Positions 8,331-16,597 of a stretch of DNA of 64,000 nt are shown here, piece after piece. The stretch's first letter is position 1. Every line of letters begins with the position of its first letter. The stretch spans positions 124,001 to 188,000 of the forward strand of contig NZ_JAMBNP010000001.1 of the NCBI RefSeq assembly GCF_023715145.1. Reading direction: 5' to 3'. Under the pieces are notes generated by a model that worked only from the letters and a program-made list of their open reading frames with translations, did not search any database and had not been told where the DNA came from. This DNA is from Paenibacillus glycanilyticus. Its GTDB lineage: Bacteria; Bacillota; Bacilli; Paenibacillales; Paenibacillaceae. The translations under genes and the position numbers were made by a program.

Positions 8331-9386
8331 TTAATCATCGAGTTCGGACTCATCGAAATCATCGTCATCGTCTTTCGAGAAGTCAGCAGGCTGTGCAGAA
8401 GCCGACAAGTTGCTTGCTTCGCGGATTTGCTTTTCAATTACCGCTGCAACTTCCGGATGATCTTTTAGGAATTGCTTCGCGTTCTCACGGCCTTGACCCA
8501 AACGGTCGCCATTGTAAGAGAACCATGCGCCGCTCTTCTGAACGATGTCCATCTCTGTGCCGATATCGATAAGGCTGCCTTCTCTCGAAATGCCTTCGCC
8601 GTACATAATATCGATCTCAGCTTGCTTGAATGGCGGAGCCACTTTATTCTTAACAACTTTAATACGAGTACGGTTACCAACCATATCGTTGCCTTGCTTG
8701 ATTGTCTCAATACGGCGTACATCAAGACGAACGGAAGAATAGAACTTGAGTGCGCGTCCGCCTGGTGTTGTCTCGGGGTTACCGAACATCACGCCGACTT
8801 TCTCGCGCAATTGGTTGATGAAGATCGCAATAGTCTTCGATTTGCTGATTGCGCCACCAAGCTTACGAAGTGCTTGCGACATCAGACGCGCTTGCAGACC
8901 AACGTGGGAATCCCCCATATCGCCTTCAATCTCCGCTTTCGGCACAAGTGCCGCAACCGAATCGACTACGACAATATCAACGGCGCCGCTGCGCACGAGT
9001 GCTTCTGCGATTTCAAGCGCCTGTTCACCCGTATCCGGCTGAGACAACAGCAACTCGTCGATGTTAACGCCCAGCTTGCTTGCATACAAGGGGTCAAGCG
9101 CATGCTCGGCATCAATGAAAGCCGCTTGTCCGCCAGCGCGTTGAACTTCCGCGATTGCGTGAAGGGCAACGGTTGTTTTACCGGAAGACTCCGGACCGTA
9201 AACCTCAATAATACGACCTCTCGGCAAACCGCCGATTCCAAGTGCAATATCTAAAGCAAGAGAACCGCTAGGCACGGTTTCGACTTGCATATGTGTGGAT
9301 TCTCCTAATTTCATGATGGAACCCTTACCAAATTGCTTCTCAATTTGACGTAAGGCCATTTCCAAAGCAGCGCGACGATCCGACAA
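8331..9386 (-). CDS. recA: Recombinase RecA
   Basis: RecA catalyses ATP-dependent strand exchange and triggers LexA self-cleavage in the SOS response. Walker A GPESSGKT lies near residues 64-71. The N-terminal [31 protein letters not shown], the L2-loop region with [20 protein letters not shown], and an acidic Asp-rich C-terminal tail are all present. The preferred start is TTG at 9386, giving [14 protein letters not shown], which matches the N-terminus of other Bacillales RecA. The GTG three codons upstream sits only two bases from the AAGGA site. The promoter (TTGGCA-17-TATCAT) and a LexA box upstream support SOS control. Length 351 is normal. Confidence 0.97.
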   Translation of the reverse strand: MSDRRAALEMALRQIEKQFGKGSIMKLGESTHMQVETVPSGSLALDIALGIGGLPRGRIIEVYGPESSGKTTVALHAIAEVQRAGGQAAFIDAEHALDPLYASKLGVNIDELLLSQPDTGEQALEIAEALVRSGAVDIVVVDSVAALVPKAEIEGDMGDSHVGLQARLMSQALRKLGGAISKSKTIAIFINQLREKVGVMFGNPETTPGGRALKFYSSVRLDVRRIETIKQGNDMVGNRTRIKVVKNKVAPPFKQAEIDIMYGEGISREGSLIDIGTEMDIVQKSGAWFSYNGDRLGQGRENAKQFLKDHPEVAAVIEKQIREASNLSASAQPADFSKDDDDDFDESELDD

Positions 9387-9417
9387 GCTACTCACATCCT
9401 TCGTTATTTATAATTGT

Positions 9418-9446
9418 ATGATACCTTGTTTCTGCTCAAATGCCAA
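9418..9446 (-). promoter_or_regulatory. Sigma-A promoter of recA
   Basis: TTGGCA, 17 bases, TATCAT on the minus strand (each a 5/6 match), about 30 bases before the start codon. Confidence 0.7.
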
Positions 9447-9455
9447 GCTTTTTTT

Positions 9456-9469
9456 CGAACATACATTCG
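9456..9469 (-). promoter_or_regulatory. LexA (DinR) box upstream of recA
   Basis: Minus strand CGAATGTATGTTCG, one mismatch from the Gram-positive SOS box CGAACRNRYGTTCG. It lies ten bases upstream of the -35 element, consistent with LexA repression of recA. Confidence 0.8.
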
Positions 9470-9557
9470 TCTTTTTATTTCCACGCCCTTTCATGCGCGA
9501 GATGAAACGGCTATTGCCATCCTGGATGGCAGCGCGCGATTCAATAAAAATAGACAT

Positions 9558-9592
9558 AAAAAAACCGCAGCAAAGTAATCTTCGCCACGGTT
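9558..9592 (-). terminator. Intrinsic terminator after cinA
   Basis: Minus strand ACCGTGGC pairs with GCTGCGGT (two wobble pairs, 12-base loop), followed by seven T. Confidence 0.7.
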
Positions 9593-9661
9593 CTTCCGCA
9601 TGAGACCAATTATAGCGGAAATGGTACAAACAGGCAAGCTTTTTCGCGTTAATCCGACAAA

Positions 9662-10912
9662 TTAATGCTCGCGCAGCTTCAGCCAAAGCTGATACAAGGC
9701 CGCTTTCACCGCACGGATGCGAATGATGGACCGCGTACCGGAGAAATGACCGGTAAATACGGCCGTCGGCTTTCCTCGCTCGGCAACCGCGTAATAGACA
9801 AGACCAACCGGCTTGCCCTCTGCTTGCGCAGGACCGGCCACACCCGTCAACGAAACGCCAAAATCGGAATCCCCGATCCCTCTGACGCGTTCGGCCATCA
9901 TCGCCGCAGTCGATTCACTGATTGCTCCGGGCGCTCCGTCTCCCTCGAGCTGTGCCATCGAGATGCCGAGCAGCTTATGTTTCATCTCGTTCGTATACGT
10001 AACGACGCCGCCTGAGTATTCGCCGCTGCTACCCGGAATGCCTGTAATTAACTCGGCAAGTAAACCGCCGCTGATGCTTTCAGCCGTAGAGAGCTTTCTT
10101 CTGGATAGACGGAGAAGCTGAACGACTCTCTCCTCCAGCGTAATCTCTTCCTGCGCGAATAAGTATTCGCCTACCCTTTGCTTGATTGCCTCGACGGTCT
10201 GGTCCAGCTTGGCAGTTGCCTCTGCTTCATTAGCCGCCTTGGTCGATACTCGGATCGCCACTTCGCCTTCCTTCGCATACGGTGCGATTGTAGGGTCGGA
10301 TTGTGCCTCAATCAGATCGATCAGCTTTGCCTCAAGCGTGGATTCACCGATGCCGGCAAACATAAGAAGCCTGGAATACAGCGGCACCTCTGTTCCGAGA
10401 ATAGACCGGAGCCAATCTGTTCCCGGTCCTTCGATCATCGGCTTCATCTCGCGGGGAGGTCCGGGCAGCAGCAGATAATGGGTTCCGTCAACCGACAGCC
10501 CGTTGCCAACGGCAAGCCCCGCCTCGTTCTCGATAGGCTCGCTGCCGTCAATCATCAATGCCTGCCGGCGGTTGCTTTCCACCATATGAATGCCGCGGGA
10601 GCTGAACATCTCTTCGATCTTATCCATGGATGGCTGATGAATGGATAGGCCGCGGTTCAGATAATCAGCAAGAACATCCTTCGTCAGATCATCCTGCGTG
10701 GGGCCAAGTCCGCCGGTAAATACAAGCAGATCGGCACGTTCCCGGGCAATCTCGATTGCCTTCCGGATCCGGTTCGGATTATCGCCGACAACCGTCTGGA
10801 AATAGACATCAATGCCAAGCGCCGCGAGCTTCCTGGACAAGTATTGCGCATTCGTATTGACGATTTGACCGAGCAGAAGCTCGGTGCCAACTGCGATAAT
10901 TTCTGCTTTCAT
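9662..10912 (-). CDS. cinA: CinA: competence/damage-inducible protein, NMN amidohydrolase type
   Basis: Two-domain CinA. An N-terminal molybdopterin-binding-fold domain (residues about 1-170: AEIIAVGTELLLGQIVNTN, FTGGLGPTQDDLT) with ADP-ribose pyrophosphatase activity in studied members precedes a C-terminal amidase domain (about 260-410: AESISGGLLAELITGIPGSSGEYSGGVVTY) that deamidates nicotinamide mononucleotide in pyridine nucleotide salvage. The usual glycine-rich GPGG motif reads GPAQAEGKPVG, a common short variant. ATG at 10912 has AAGGGGG upstream. It lies between pgsA and recA as in B. subtilis, but terminators on both sides suggest its own transcript rather than a recA operon. Length 416 is standard. 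Confidence 0.95.
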   Translation of the reverse strand: MKAEIIAVGTELLLGQIVNTNAQYLSRKLAALGIDVYFQTVVGDNPNRIRKAIEIARERADLLVFTGGLGPTQDDLTKDVLADYLNRGLSIHQPSMDKIEEMFSSRGIHMVESNRRQALMIDGSEPIENEAGLAVGNGLSVDGTHYLLLPGPPREMKPMIEGPGTDWLRSILGTEVPLYSRLLMFAGIGESTLEAKLIDLIEAQSDPTIAPYAKEGEVAIRVSTKAANEAEATAKLDQTVEAIKQRVGEYLFAQEEITLEERVVQLLRLSRRKLSTAESISGGLLAELITGIPGSSGEYSGGVVTYTNEMKHKLLGISMAQLEGDGAPGAISESTAAMMAERVRGIGDSDFGVSLTGVAGPAQAEGKPVGLVYYAVAERGKPTAVFTGHFSGTRSIIRIRAVKAALYQLWLKLREH

Positions 10913-10946
10913 GCGGTTTCCCCCTTTGGACAGTGAGCATCAGGAC

Positions 10947-10980
10947 GCAAAAGCACCTCTCCATTAATGGAAAGATGCTT
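10947..10980 (-). terminator. Strong hairpin terminator after pgsA
   Basis: A 14-bp stem with two wobble pairs and a two-base loop (AAGCATCTTTCCAT with ATGGAGAGGTGCTT) ending in TTTT on the minus strand. Confidence 0.75.
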
Positions 10981-11003
10981 TATTGTTACTTATATGCTCC
11001 CGA

Positions 11004-11582
11004 TTATTGCACAGGAATCAATTGTTTATTTTTGAAGAAATAATCAAAACCGGAATATACCGTAATCAGCACGGCGATCCAGCTTACGATCTCATCAAAC
11101 GGAAAATCAATAAACGTGAACGGGAAATTGTTGAGCAGAAGCGAAATGATCATCGTAATTTGTACGGCTGTTTTCCATTTGCCCCATTTGCTCGCCGCCA
11201 TTACGCTGCCCTCCAGGAGCGCGATCTGGCGCAATCCCGTAACGGCAAATTCACGGCTGATAATAACAATGGCCATCCACGCCGCAAGCTTGTCCATCTG
11301 TACGAGCGAGATCAGAACGGCTGCCACAAGCAGCTTGTCTGCCAGCGGATCCAGAAGTTTGCCCAGATTGGTTACAATCTTGTTCTTTCTGGCAATATAG
11401 CCGTCGAGCCCGTCAGTGCTTGCCGCTATGATAAAGATAATAGCCGCTATAATCTGATTGTATGTAATGGAATAATCGTCGCCGAATTCAAGAGGTTTAA
11501 TATCGATATTCACGAGCAGAAATACCATAATGATCGGCACTAAAATAATTCGGGCCAGCGTAATCTTGTTAGCCAGGTTCAT
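11004..11582 (-). CDS. pgsA: CDP-diacylglycerol--glycerol-3-phosphate 3-phosphatidyltransferase
   Basis: Makes phosphatidylglycerolphosphate from CDP-diacylglycerol and glycerol-3-phosphate, the committed step of phosphatidylglycerol and cardiolipin synthesis. The CDP-alcohol phosphatidyltransferase signature D-x2-D-G-x2-A-R-x8-G-x3-D-x3-D is perfect (DGLDGYIAR, then G..LDPLAD at about 58-80). Several hydrophobic helices place it in the membrane. ATG at 11582 begins MNLANKITLARI. It has its own strong promoter about 110 bases upstream and a terminator after it, although rodZ and yajQ lie upstream as in Bacillus. CdsA in this same window supplies its substrate. Confidence 0.97.
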   Translation of the reverse strand: MNLANKITLARIILVPIIMVFLLVNIDIKPLEFGDDYSITYNQIIAAIIFIIAASTDGLDGYIARKNKIVTNLGKLLDPLADKLLVAAVLISLVQMDKLAAWMAIVIISREFAVTGLRQIALLEGSVMAASKWGKWKTAVQITMIISLLLNNFPFTFIDFPFDEIVSWIAVLITVYSGFDYFFKNKQLIPVQ

Positions 11583-11686
11583 TTATTCACACCCCCGGAC
11601 CGTCTAGCCTTGTTCCTGCATTGATGCATGATTGCTTGTACTGTCATTTGTATGTCCCCCGGATCGTTTCCAAAGCTATCTAACCA

Positions 11687-11715
11687 AGTATAATACATGC
11701 CTTTTCCTGTGTCAA
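11687..11715 (-). promoter_or_regulatory. Sigma-A promoter of pgsA
   Basis: TTGACA (perfect), 17 bases, TATACT (5/6) on the minus strand; leader of about 100 bases. Confidence 0.8.
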
Positions 11716-11740
11716 AATACGGAAGAAGCCTAGAGCTAAA

Positions 11741-11778
11741 GCCCTTCTTCTGCCGTTAGCAATGCGGCAGCGAAGGGC
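11741..11778 (-). terminator. Hairpin, possible terminator after yajQ
   Basis: GCCCTTC-CTGCCG pairs with CGGCAG-GAAGGGC across a small internal loop; the following TTTAGCTCT is only a weak T tract. Confidence 0.45.
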
Positions 11779-11799
11779 CGGAAAGGGCTTGTTTGCGGC

Positions 11800-12291
11800 T
11801 TAACGATAGTTCGTGAACTGCAGCTCGATATTCAGGTCTGCTCCGCGGAGAAGGGCCATTACGGCCTGCAGGTCATCACGACTCTTGCCCGTCACGCGGA
11901 TCTGATCGCCTTGAATCTGGCTCTTCACCTTCAGCTTGGAGTCGCGAATCATGATATTGATTTTTTTGGAGATATCCTGATCGATCCCCTGCTTCAGCTT
12001 AATCCGTTGACGTACGGTGCTTGCGGAAGCCGATTCGATCTTGCCGTATTCCAGGTTTTTAATCGGAACGCCGCGTTTAACCATCTTAGACTTCAGGATA
12101 TCAAGAACGCTCTCCAGCTTGAAGTCATCGTCGGATACAACAACAAGCTCCTCTTTCTCCAGCTTGATGCTGCTCTTGCTGCCTTTGAAGTCAAAGCGTG
12201 TCTCAATCTCCCGCTCCGCCTGCTGAATGGCATTATTCAGCTCTTGCATATCCATCTTCGATACAATATCAAATGAACTTTCCGAACTCAT
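11800..12291 (-). CDS. YajQ family (UPF0234) nucleotide-binding protein
   Basis: YajQ proteins have two ferredoxin-like domains. One proteobacterial member binds cyclic di-GMP, and other reports describe RNA or nucleotide binding. The 163-residue sequence ([40 protein letters not shown], ending [16 protein letters not shown]) matches the family end to end. It is the third gene of a ymfK-rodZ-yajQ run with 18- and 24-base gaps, so it is likely cotranscribed, and a hairpin follows. Its function in Firmicutes is not established. Confidence 0.93.
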   Translation of the reverse strand: MSSESSFDIVSKMDMQELNNAIQQAEREIETRFDFKGSKSSIKLEKEELVVVSDDDFKLESVLDILKSKMVKRGVPIKNLEYGKIESASASTVRQRIKLKQGIDQDISKKINIMIRDSKLKVKSQIQGDQIRVTGKSRDDLQAVMALLRGADLNIELQFTNYR

Positions 12292-12315
12292 CTTTATACA
12301 ACTCTCCCTTTGCTT

Positions 12316-13254
12316 CTATTCCGTTCCCTCAACATTACCCGTGTCTTGCGTATCCCCAGGCGACGCAGAACCGTCGGGACTTTCTGTTCCCGCAGTATCT
12401 TCGGCAGGATTCAGCTGGATTTTTTTCGATCCGGCACGGTCGCCGTCATTAATTTGCACGCCGTCTACCGAGATAACGCTCAGATCGGCGCGACCGACAT
12501 TAATATATAACGGCTGATCCAGGTCATAAGTGAAGACCGAACCGTCCGGTGCCGTTTCCGAAATAATCGCTTTGCCGGAATTGCTGCCTGAACGAACCTC
12601 AGTCCAGCTTGGTCCGCCCGTAATCTTGATCTCTACTTTATGAACTACGCCAGCGGGCGCAACATCGTAATGATCAACCTTGCCTACCTTGGACGAGAAC
12701 GTAAGCGTCGTTGGCGATTGGCTCGGCGTTGGCGTAGGCGTTGCCGTTGGCGTAGTTGTTCCTGTTCCGCCATTCGCGGAATCAGGCGACTGGCTAGGCG
12801 GAGCTGGCGAAGCCTCATCCGTGATATTGGTATTATCAATCTCTTTCGGATCATTCGATTTCTGATTAACGAAATAAACCCATACCACAACAACGATGAG
12901 GATCAGGAACGACCACATCATTACGTTGAAGCCGAGCTTGCTGATCCGTTCGGAGGAACGGCTCTGGACCCTTTTGGGCTGTCTGGCCGGCACCGCTTCT
13001 ACAATCTGATCGGTAACCGATGCCGGAATTTCATGCTGGTACAGACGCAGCACTTCGTCCGCGTCAAGGCCTACGGCTTCGCAATAATTTTTCACAAAAG
13101 CGCGTAAATAGAACGTTCCCGGCAGCACACTGTGATCGCCGCTTTCGATCGCTTCCAAGTAGCGCTTGCGTATTTTTGTCGTTTCTTGCACATCTTCAAG
13201 CGTTAGCCCGTGTTCTTCTCTTGCTTTACGCAGCAACGCTCCTAAATCTGACAT
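12316..13254 (-). CDS. rodZ: RodZ-like helix-turn-helix membrane protein
   Basis: RodZ links the MreB cytoskeleton to the cell-wall elongation machinery. The order is an N-terminal HTH domain (about 5-65: LGALLRKAREEHGLTLEDV, KIRKRYLEAIESGDHSVLPG), one transmembrane helix (about 112-132), a Thr/Pro/Ser linker (TPTATPTPTPSQSPT), then a beta-rich DUF4115 domain (about 190-275). This is the standard layout for the 300-residue Bacillales form. ATG at 13254 has GAGAGGAG upstream. Genes around it (ymfK, pgsA) match B. subtilis order, where it was called ymfM. Confidence 0.93.
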   Translation of the reverse strand: MSDLGALLRKAREEHGLTLEDVQETTKIRKRYLEAIESGDHSVLPGTFYLRAFVKNYCEAVGLDADEVLRLYQHEIPASVTDQIVEAVPARQPKRVQSRSSERISKLGFNVMMWSFLILIVVVVWVYFVNQKSNDPKEIDNTNITDEASPAPPSQSPDSANGGTGTTTPTATPTPTPSQSPTTLTFSSKVGKVDHYDVAPAGVVHKVEIKITGGPSWTEVRSGSNSGKAIISETAPDGSVFTYDLDQPLYINVGRADLSVISVDGVQINDGDRAGSKKIQLNPAEDTAGTESPDGSASPGDTQDTGNVEGTE

Positions 13255-13272
13255 GGGGTCTACTCCTCTCTG

Positions 13273-14046
13273 CTAGAATTCATTATCCGAATAATTGGCC
13301 GTGAATGATTCATATGTAATTTCTTCGTCTGGTGTATTACGAAGCTCAATAATCATATCAAAATGGCTGTAATCAAATTGTGATTCCTTGATGAAAATAT
13401 CCGGATGCTCGATGACTTTCGTTGATGGCATGGCCATAATCTCCTGCAGCAACGAATAATGCTTCTCGTTCGAACGGATGGTGCTCACGATGCCGTCAAT
13501 GATAAAGATGTTGTTGTCGTTCATCTCATCTTCGGACAGCTGGCTGCGCACGGTTTGTCTGAGCAGAGTCGACGAAACAAAGGTCCAGCGCTTGTTCGAG
13601 CACACGCTTCCCGCGATAATCGATTCCGTCTTGCCGACGCGCGGCATGCCACGAAGACCAATAACCTGATTGCCGTCTCTTTTAAACACTTCGCCAAGAA
13701 AATCAACCAAAATACCCAGTTCATCTCTTGTAAAACGGAAGGTTTTGCGGTCATCCGAATCACGTTCGATATAACGTCCGTGACGTACTGCCAATATGTC
13801 AACGATTGTTGGCGTGCGAAGCTTGTTAACCGTAATGTTATCCACTTTCTGAAGCATTTTGCCCAGCAGAACAATCTTTTCTTCATCATCCGTCTGAAGC
13901 AACATGCCGCGGGTACGGTCCTCTACCCCGTTAATCGTCATAATGTTCACTTCAAGCATCCCCAGCAAGGATGCGATATCGCCAAGCAAGCCCGGCCGAT
14001 TCTTATGTATCTTGTATTCCATGTAATATTGCTGCTTTGATCCCAT
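13273..14046 (-). CDS. ymfK: YmfK family protein (DUF3388): ACT-like domain plus P-loop
   Basis: Function unknown. The N-terminal 75 residues read like an ACT regulatory domain (YKIHKNRPGLLGDIASLLG, VNIMTINGVEDRTRGML). The remainder carries a Walker A motif GMPRVGKT near residue 136 and a hydrophobic strand ending in Asp (NNIFIIDGIV) that could be Walker B. An amino-acid- or ligand-gated NTPase is therefore an inference. It is 257 residues, close to its B. subtilis counterpart, and sits immediately before rodZ in both. A candidate promoter (TTGCAG-17-TAGAAT) lies upstream. The Shine-Dalgarno before ATG 14046 is weak; a second ATG lies eight codons inside. Confidence 0.88.
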   Translation of the reverse strand: MGSKQQYYMEYKIHKNRPGLLGDIASLLGMLEVNIMTINGVEDRTRGMLLQTDDEEKIVLLGKMLQKVDNITVNKLRTPTIVDILAVRHGRYIERDSDDRKTFRFTRDELGILVDFLGEVFKRDGNQVIGLRGMPRVGKTESIIAGSVCSNKRWTFVSSTLLRQTVRSQLSEDEMNDNNIFIIDGIVSTIRSNEKHYSLLQEIMAMPSTKVIEHPDIFIKESQFDYSHFDMIIELRNTPDEEITYESFTANYSDNEF

Positions 14047-14103
14047 TTCACACCGTCCCTTGTTGTCACCAATCCCAATTGATTGACTCGCTTATAAAAA
14101 TTT

Positions 14104-14132
14104 ATTCTACAATTTTCGTCACATTCCTGCAA
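14104..14132 (-). promoter_or_regulatory. Candidate promoter of ymfK-rodZ-yajQ
   Basis: TTGCAG, 17 bases, TAGAAT on the minus strand, just after the ymfJ terminator. Confidence 0.5.
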
Positions 14133-14148
14133 CCTATTCGCAGACATT

Positions 14149-14182
14149 GCAGAAAAGCCTCCGATTTGGGAGGCTTTTCTGC
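14149..14182 (-). terminator. Strong terminator after ymfJ
   Basis: GCAGAAAAGCCTCC and GGAGGCTTTTCTGC form a 14-bp perfect stem around a 6-base loop. The TTTT lies in the stem arm on either strand, so it could work in both directions. Confidence 0.8.
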
Positions 14183-14194
14183 AGATGCCAGCAA

Positions 14195-14446
14195 TTAAGT
14201 TTGTTCGACCAGCTTCACCATCAGACCAGCTACGGTTTTGCGCTCATGCTCATCGCCGGCATCCCAAAGCTGCTTCAGTACGCGTTGCTGTTCATTTTTA
14301 GGATCAACCTTCTCGTCAAGGAAGGAACCGATCTCATAAGCCAGGTTTTTAATCGTTTCTTCGGACATCCCATTGCTTTTTGCTTGTGCTACGCGGTCCG
14401 ACAGGAATTCTTTCCAATTGTCGAAACTAGAAAGGACGTTAGACAT
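14195..14446 (-). CDS. ymfJ: DUF3243 family protein YmfJ
   Basis: Small 83-residue acidic protein (SNVLSSFDNWKEFLSDRVAQAKSNGMSEETI), the DUF3243 family, found next to ymfI and ymfK across Bacillales. No known function, no signal peptide and no transmembrane segment; probably all-helical and cytosolic. AGGAGGCG nine bases before the ATG is a strong ribosome site. A TATAAT (14530-14535) without a clear -35 lies in the gap after ymfI, so it may be transcribed separately. A strong terminator follows. Confidence 0.9.
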   Translation of the reverse strand: MSNVLSSFDNWKEFLSDRVAQAKSNGMSEETIKNLAYEIGSFLDEKVDPKNEQQRVLKQLWDAGDEHERKTVAGLMVKLVEQT

Positions 14447-14549
14447 TTTATTTTCGCCTCCTGAATAAGTACATTTTGAGAAGAGTGCAGCACACTCAAC
14501 AAATGTTATTCTGTGTAGAGGCGAGAAGGATTATACGAAAATCATCATT

Positions 14550-15296
14550 TTAAGTGTGCCAGCCGCCGTTAGGACTAATGATTTGACCAGTTATGTAAGA
14601 GGATTCCGGCAAGGACAGGAAGTACACGATTGAAGCTACTTCATCAGGTTGTCCAAACCGGCCCAGCGGTATTTCCTGCTCGAGCGCCGCTTTCTCCTCG
14701 TCGTTAAAGCCGCTCATCATCTTTGTGTCCACAGCTCCCGGTGCCACTGCGTTAACCGTAACGCCGGAGGGTGCAAGTTCTTTGGCAAGCGCCTTCGTAA
14801 AAGCGTTCATTCCGCCTTTGGTTGTTGAATACAGCACTTCGCAGGATGCTCCTGACATGCCCCAAATGGAAGACACGTTAATAATGCGGCCAAACCTGTT
14901 CGAGACCATGTTCGGCATAAACAACTGGCTGCACAAAAACATGCCCTTCAGATTGACGGCCATTACATCGTCCCATTCCTGCTCCGTCACATCCATCAGC
15001 ATGCCATAATGAGAAATACCGCCGTTATTCACAAGGATATCCGGAAGCATATCATGGGCCTCCAGCTTTTCCTTCATGCGCGAGAGCTGCTCTTTGGAAC
15101 GCAGATCGGCCGAAATCGTCATGACGTTCGCGCCAAGCCTCATGCACGCTCTTGCCGTTTCGTTCGCCGCTTCATGCGACTCCCGGTAATGAATGACGAT
15201 GTTAAGTCCCTCCGCGGCAAAGCGCTGCGCGATGGCAGCGCCGATGCCGCGGCTTCCCCCGGTGATTAACACCGTCATTTGTTTGAAGGGTTTCAT
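14550..15296 (-). CDS. ymfI: SDR reductase YmfI, EF-P 5-aminopentanone reductase
   Basis: Short-chain dehydrogenase/reductase of 248 residues. It has the NADP-binding TGGSRGIGAAI at 12-22, NNGG near 88, catalytic Ser in NVSSIWGMSG and Y-x3-K as YSTTKGG, and PGAVDT. The B. subtilis counterpart reduces 5-aminopentanone on elongation factor P to 5-aminopentanol, which helps EF-P relieve proline stalling. Assignment rests on synteny, since SDRs alone are hard to tell apart. Its ATG overlaps the ymfH stop (ATGA) with no strong Shine-Dalgarno, which points to translational coupling with the protease genes. A second ATG seven codons in is possible. Confidence 0.88.
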   Translation of the reverse strand: MKPFKQMTVLITGGSRGIGAAIAQRFAAEGLNIVIHYRESHEAANETARACMRLGANVMTISADLRSKEQLSRMKEKLEAHDMLPDILVNNGGISHYGMLMDVTEQEWDDVMAVNLKGMFLCSQLFMPNMVSNRFGRIINVSSIWGMSGASCEVLYSTTKGGMNAFTKALAKELAPSGVTVNAVAPGAVDTKMMSGFNDEEKAALEQEIPLGRFGQPDEVASIVYFLSLPESSYITGQIISPNGGWHT

Positions 15297-16591
15297 GAAA
15301 CCGGTTGTTCGTCCGGCTTCTCGACGATTGAAATCGCCAGTTGATTAAAGTCGAAATGCTCACGGAGACGATCGTTTACCTGCTCCAGCGTGCATTTCTC
15401 ATAGAGGGACAGCAAATCGAACATATCGCTGTCACGGAACCGGTAACGGGTAAATTCGCCGGCAATCGCTTCAGGGGAATTCAGCATCCGTAAATATCCG
15501 CCGATTTTTTTTCGTTTCGACCGTTCGAAAGCCGCAGGTTCAATCCCTGTGCGGAGGGCTTCTTCCACAGCCGTGCGAATCCGGCCAAGCAGTTCATCCG
15601 GATTTGGTGTATCTCCGCCAATGACCGAGAAAGCATAATCCGTGCTTACGTTAAATTCCGTTCCGAAGGAATCGGAGATTAAATTTTGCTCATACAAATC
15701 CTGATACAAAGCCGAGCTTGCGCCAAATAAAGCATCCAGCATCAGCTTGGAGGTCACCTCATGCAACAGCAGCGCATCCCCCGTAAGTCCCGTTTTCTTC
15801 TCCTTGAAGCCAAACATAACCTTTGGTAGAGAAACGGGCAGCTTTGTCACTTTTCTTGGATTCTTCACGCTCTCCGGCTCCTGCTCGAAGAATCGCTTGA
15901 TCTCCCCTTGCGGCTTGAACGTCTTGCGCGCCTGATTATTGCGCACAAGCTCGAACACTTCCTCCGCCTTCACCCCTCCAACAACAAACAGCAGCATATT
16001 GGACGGATGATAAAACGTTTCGTAACAGCGGTACAACGTTTCCTTGTCGATCTGATAGATCGACTCGACAGTACCGGCAATATCAATATGAATCGGATGG
16101 TTGTGATACATGGCATCAATCAGGCCGAAGTAAACGCGCCAATCCGGATTGTCCTTGTACATATTGATTTCTTGAGCGATGATGCCCTTTTCCTTATCCA
16201 CATTCTGATCCGTAAAATAAGGATGCTGAACAAAATCGATCAAGGTCTCAAGGTTGGCTGGAATCTGCTCCGTTGCCGAGAACAAATACACCGTCCGGTC
16301 AAAGCTTGTAAAGGCATTGGCCGAGGCACCCTGCGAAGCAAAGGTAGCGAATATATCCCCTGTTGGCTCTTCGAACATTTTATGCTCCAGAAAATGCGCT
16401 ATCCCGTCCGGAACGCGGACTGGCTCGTCATTGCCCACAGCAAACTTATTGTCAACGGAACCGTATTTGGTCGCAAATGTGGCATAGGTCTTCTGAAAGC
16501 CTTCCTTCGGCAGGACGATCACTTCGAGGCCGTTATCCAGCACTTCGCGGTATAGCGTTTCCTGAACGCCTTTGTAGTCGAGTGTCTCCAT
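15293..16591 (-). CDS. ymfH: M16 zinc peptidase YmfH
   Basis: Insulinase-type peptidase with an intact inverted zinc motif H-F-L-E-H (AHFLEHKMFEEP, near residue 67) and the downstream glutamate in GIIAQEINMYKDNP. Two M16 domains are recognisable over 432 residues. It is the active partner of an M16 pair with the neighbouring ymfF (six-base gap), and its stop overlaps ymfI. Natural substrate unknown. Cytosolic: no signal peptide. The ATG at 16591 lies just after the ymfF stop with GGAGG inside the ymfF end. Confidence 0.93.
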   Translation of the reverse strand: METLDYKGVQETLYREVLDNGLEVIVLPKEGFQKTYATFATKYGSVDNKFAVGNDEPVRVPDGIAHFLEHKMFEEPTGDIFATFASQGASANAFTSFDRTVYLFSATEQIPANLETLIDFVQHPYFTDQNVDKEKGIIAQEINMYKDNPDWRVYFGLIDAMYHNHPIHIDIAGTVESIYQIDKETLYRCYETFYHPSNMLLFVVGGVKAEEVFELVRNNQARKTFKPQGEIKRFFEQEPESVKNPRKVTKLPVSLPKVMFGFKEKKTGLTGDALLLHEVTSKLMLDALFGASSALYQDLYEQNLISDSFGTEFNVSTDYAFSVIGGDTPNPDELLGRIRTAVEEALRTGIEPAAFERSKRKKIGGYLRMLNSPEAIAGEFTRYRFRDSDMFDLLSLYEKCTLEQVNDRLREHFDFNQLAISIVEKPDEQPVS

Positions 16592-16597
16592 TGCCGC

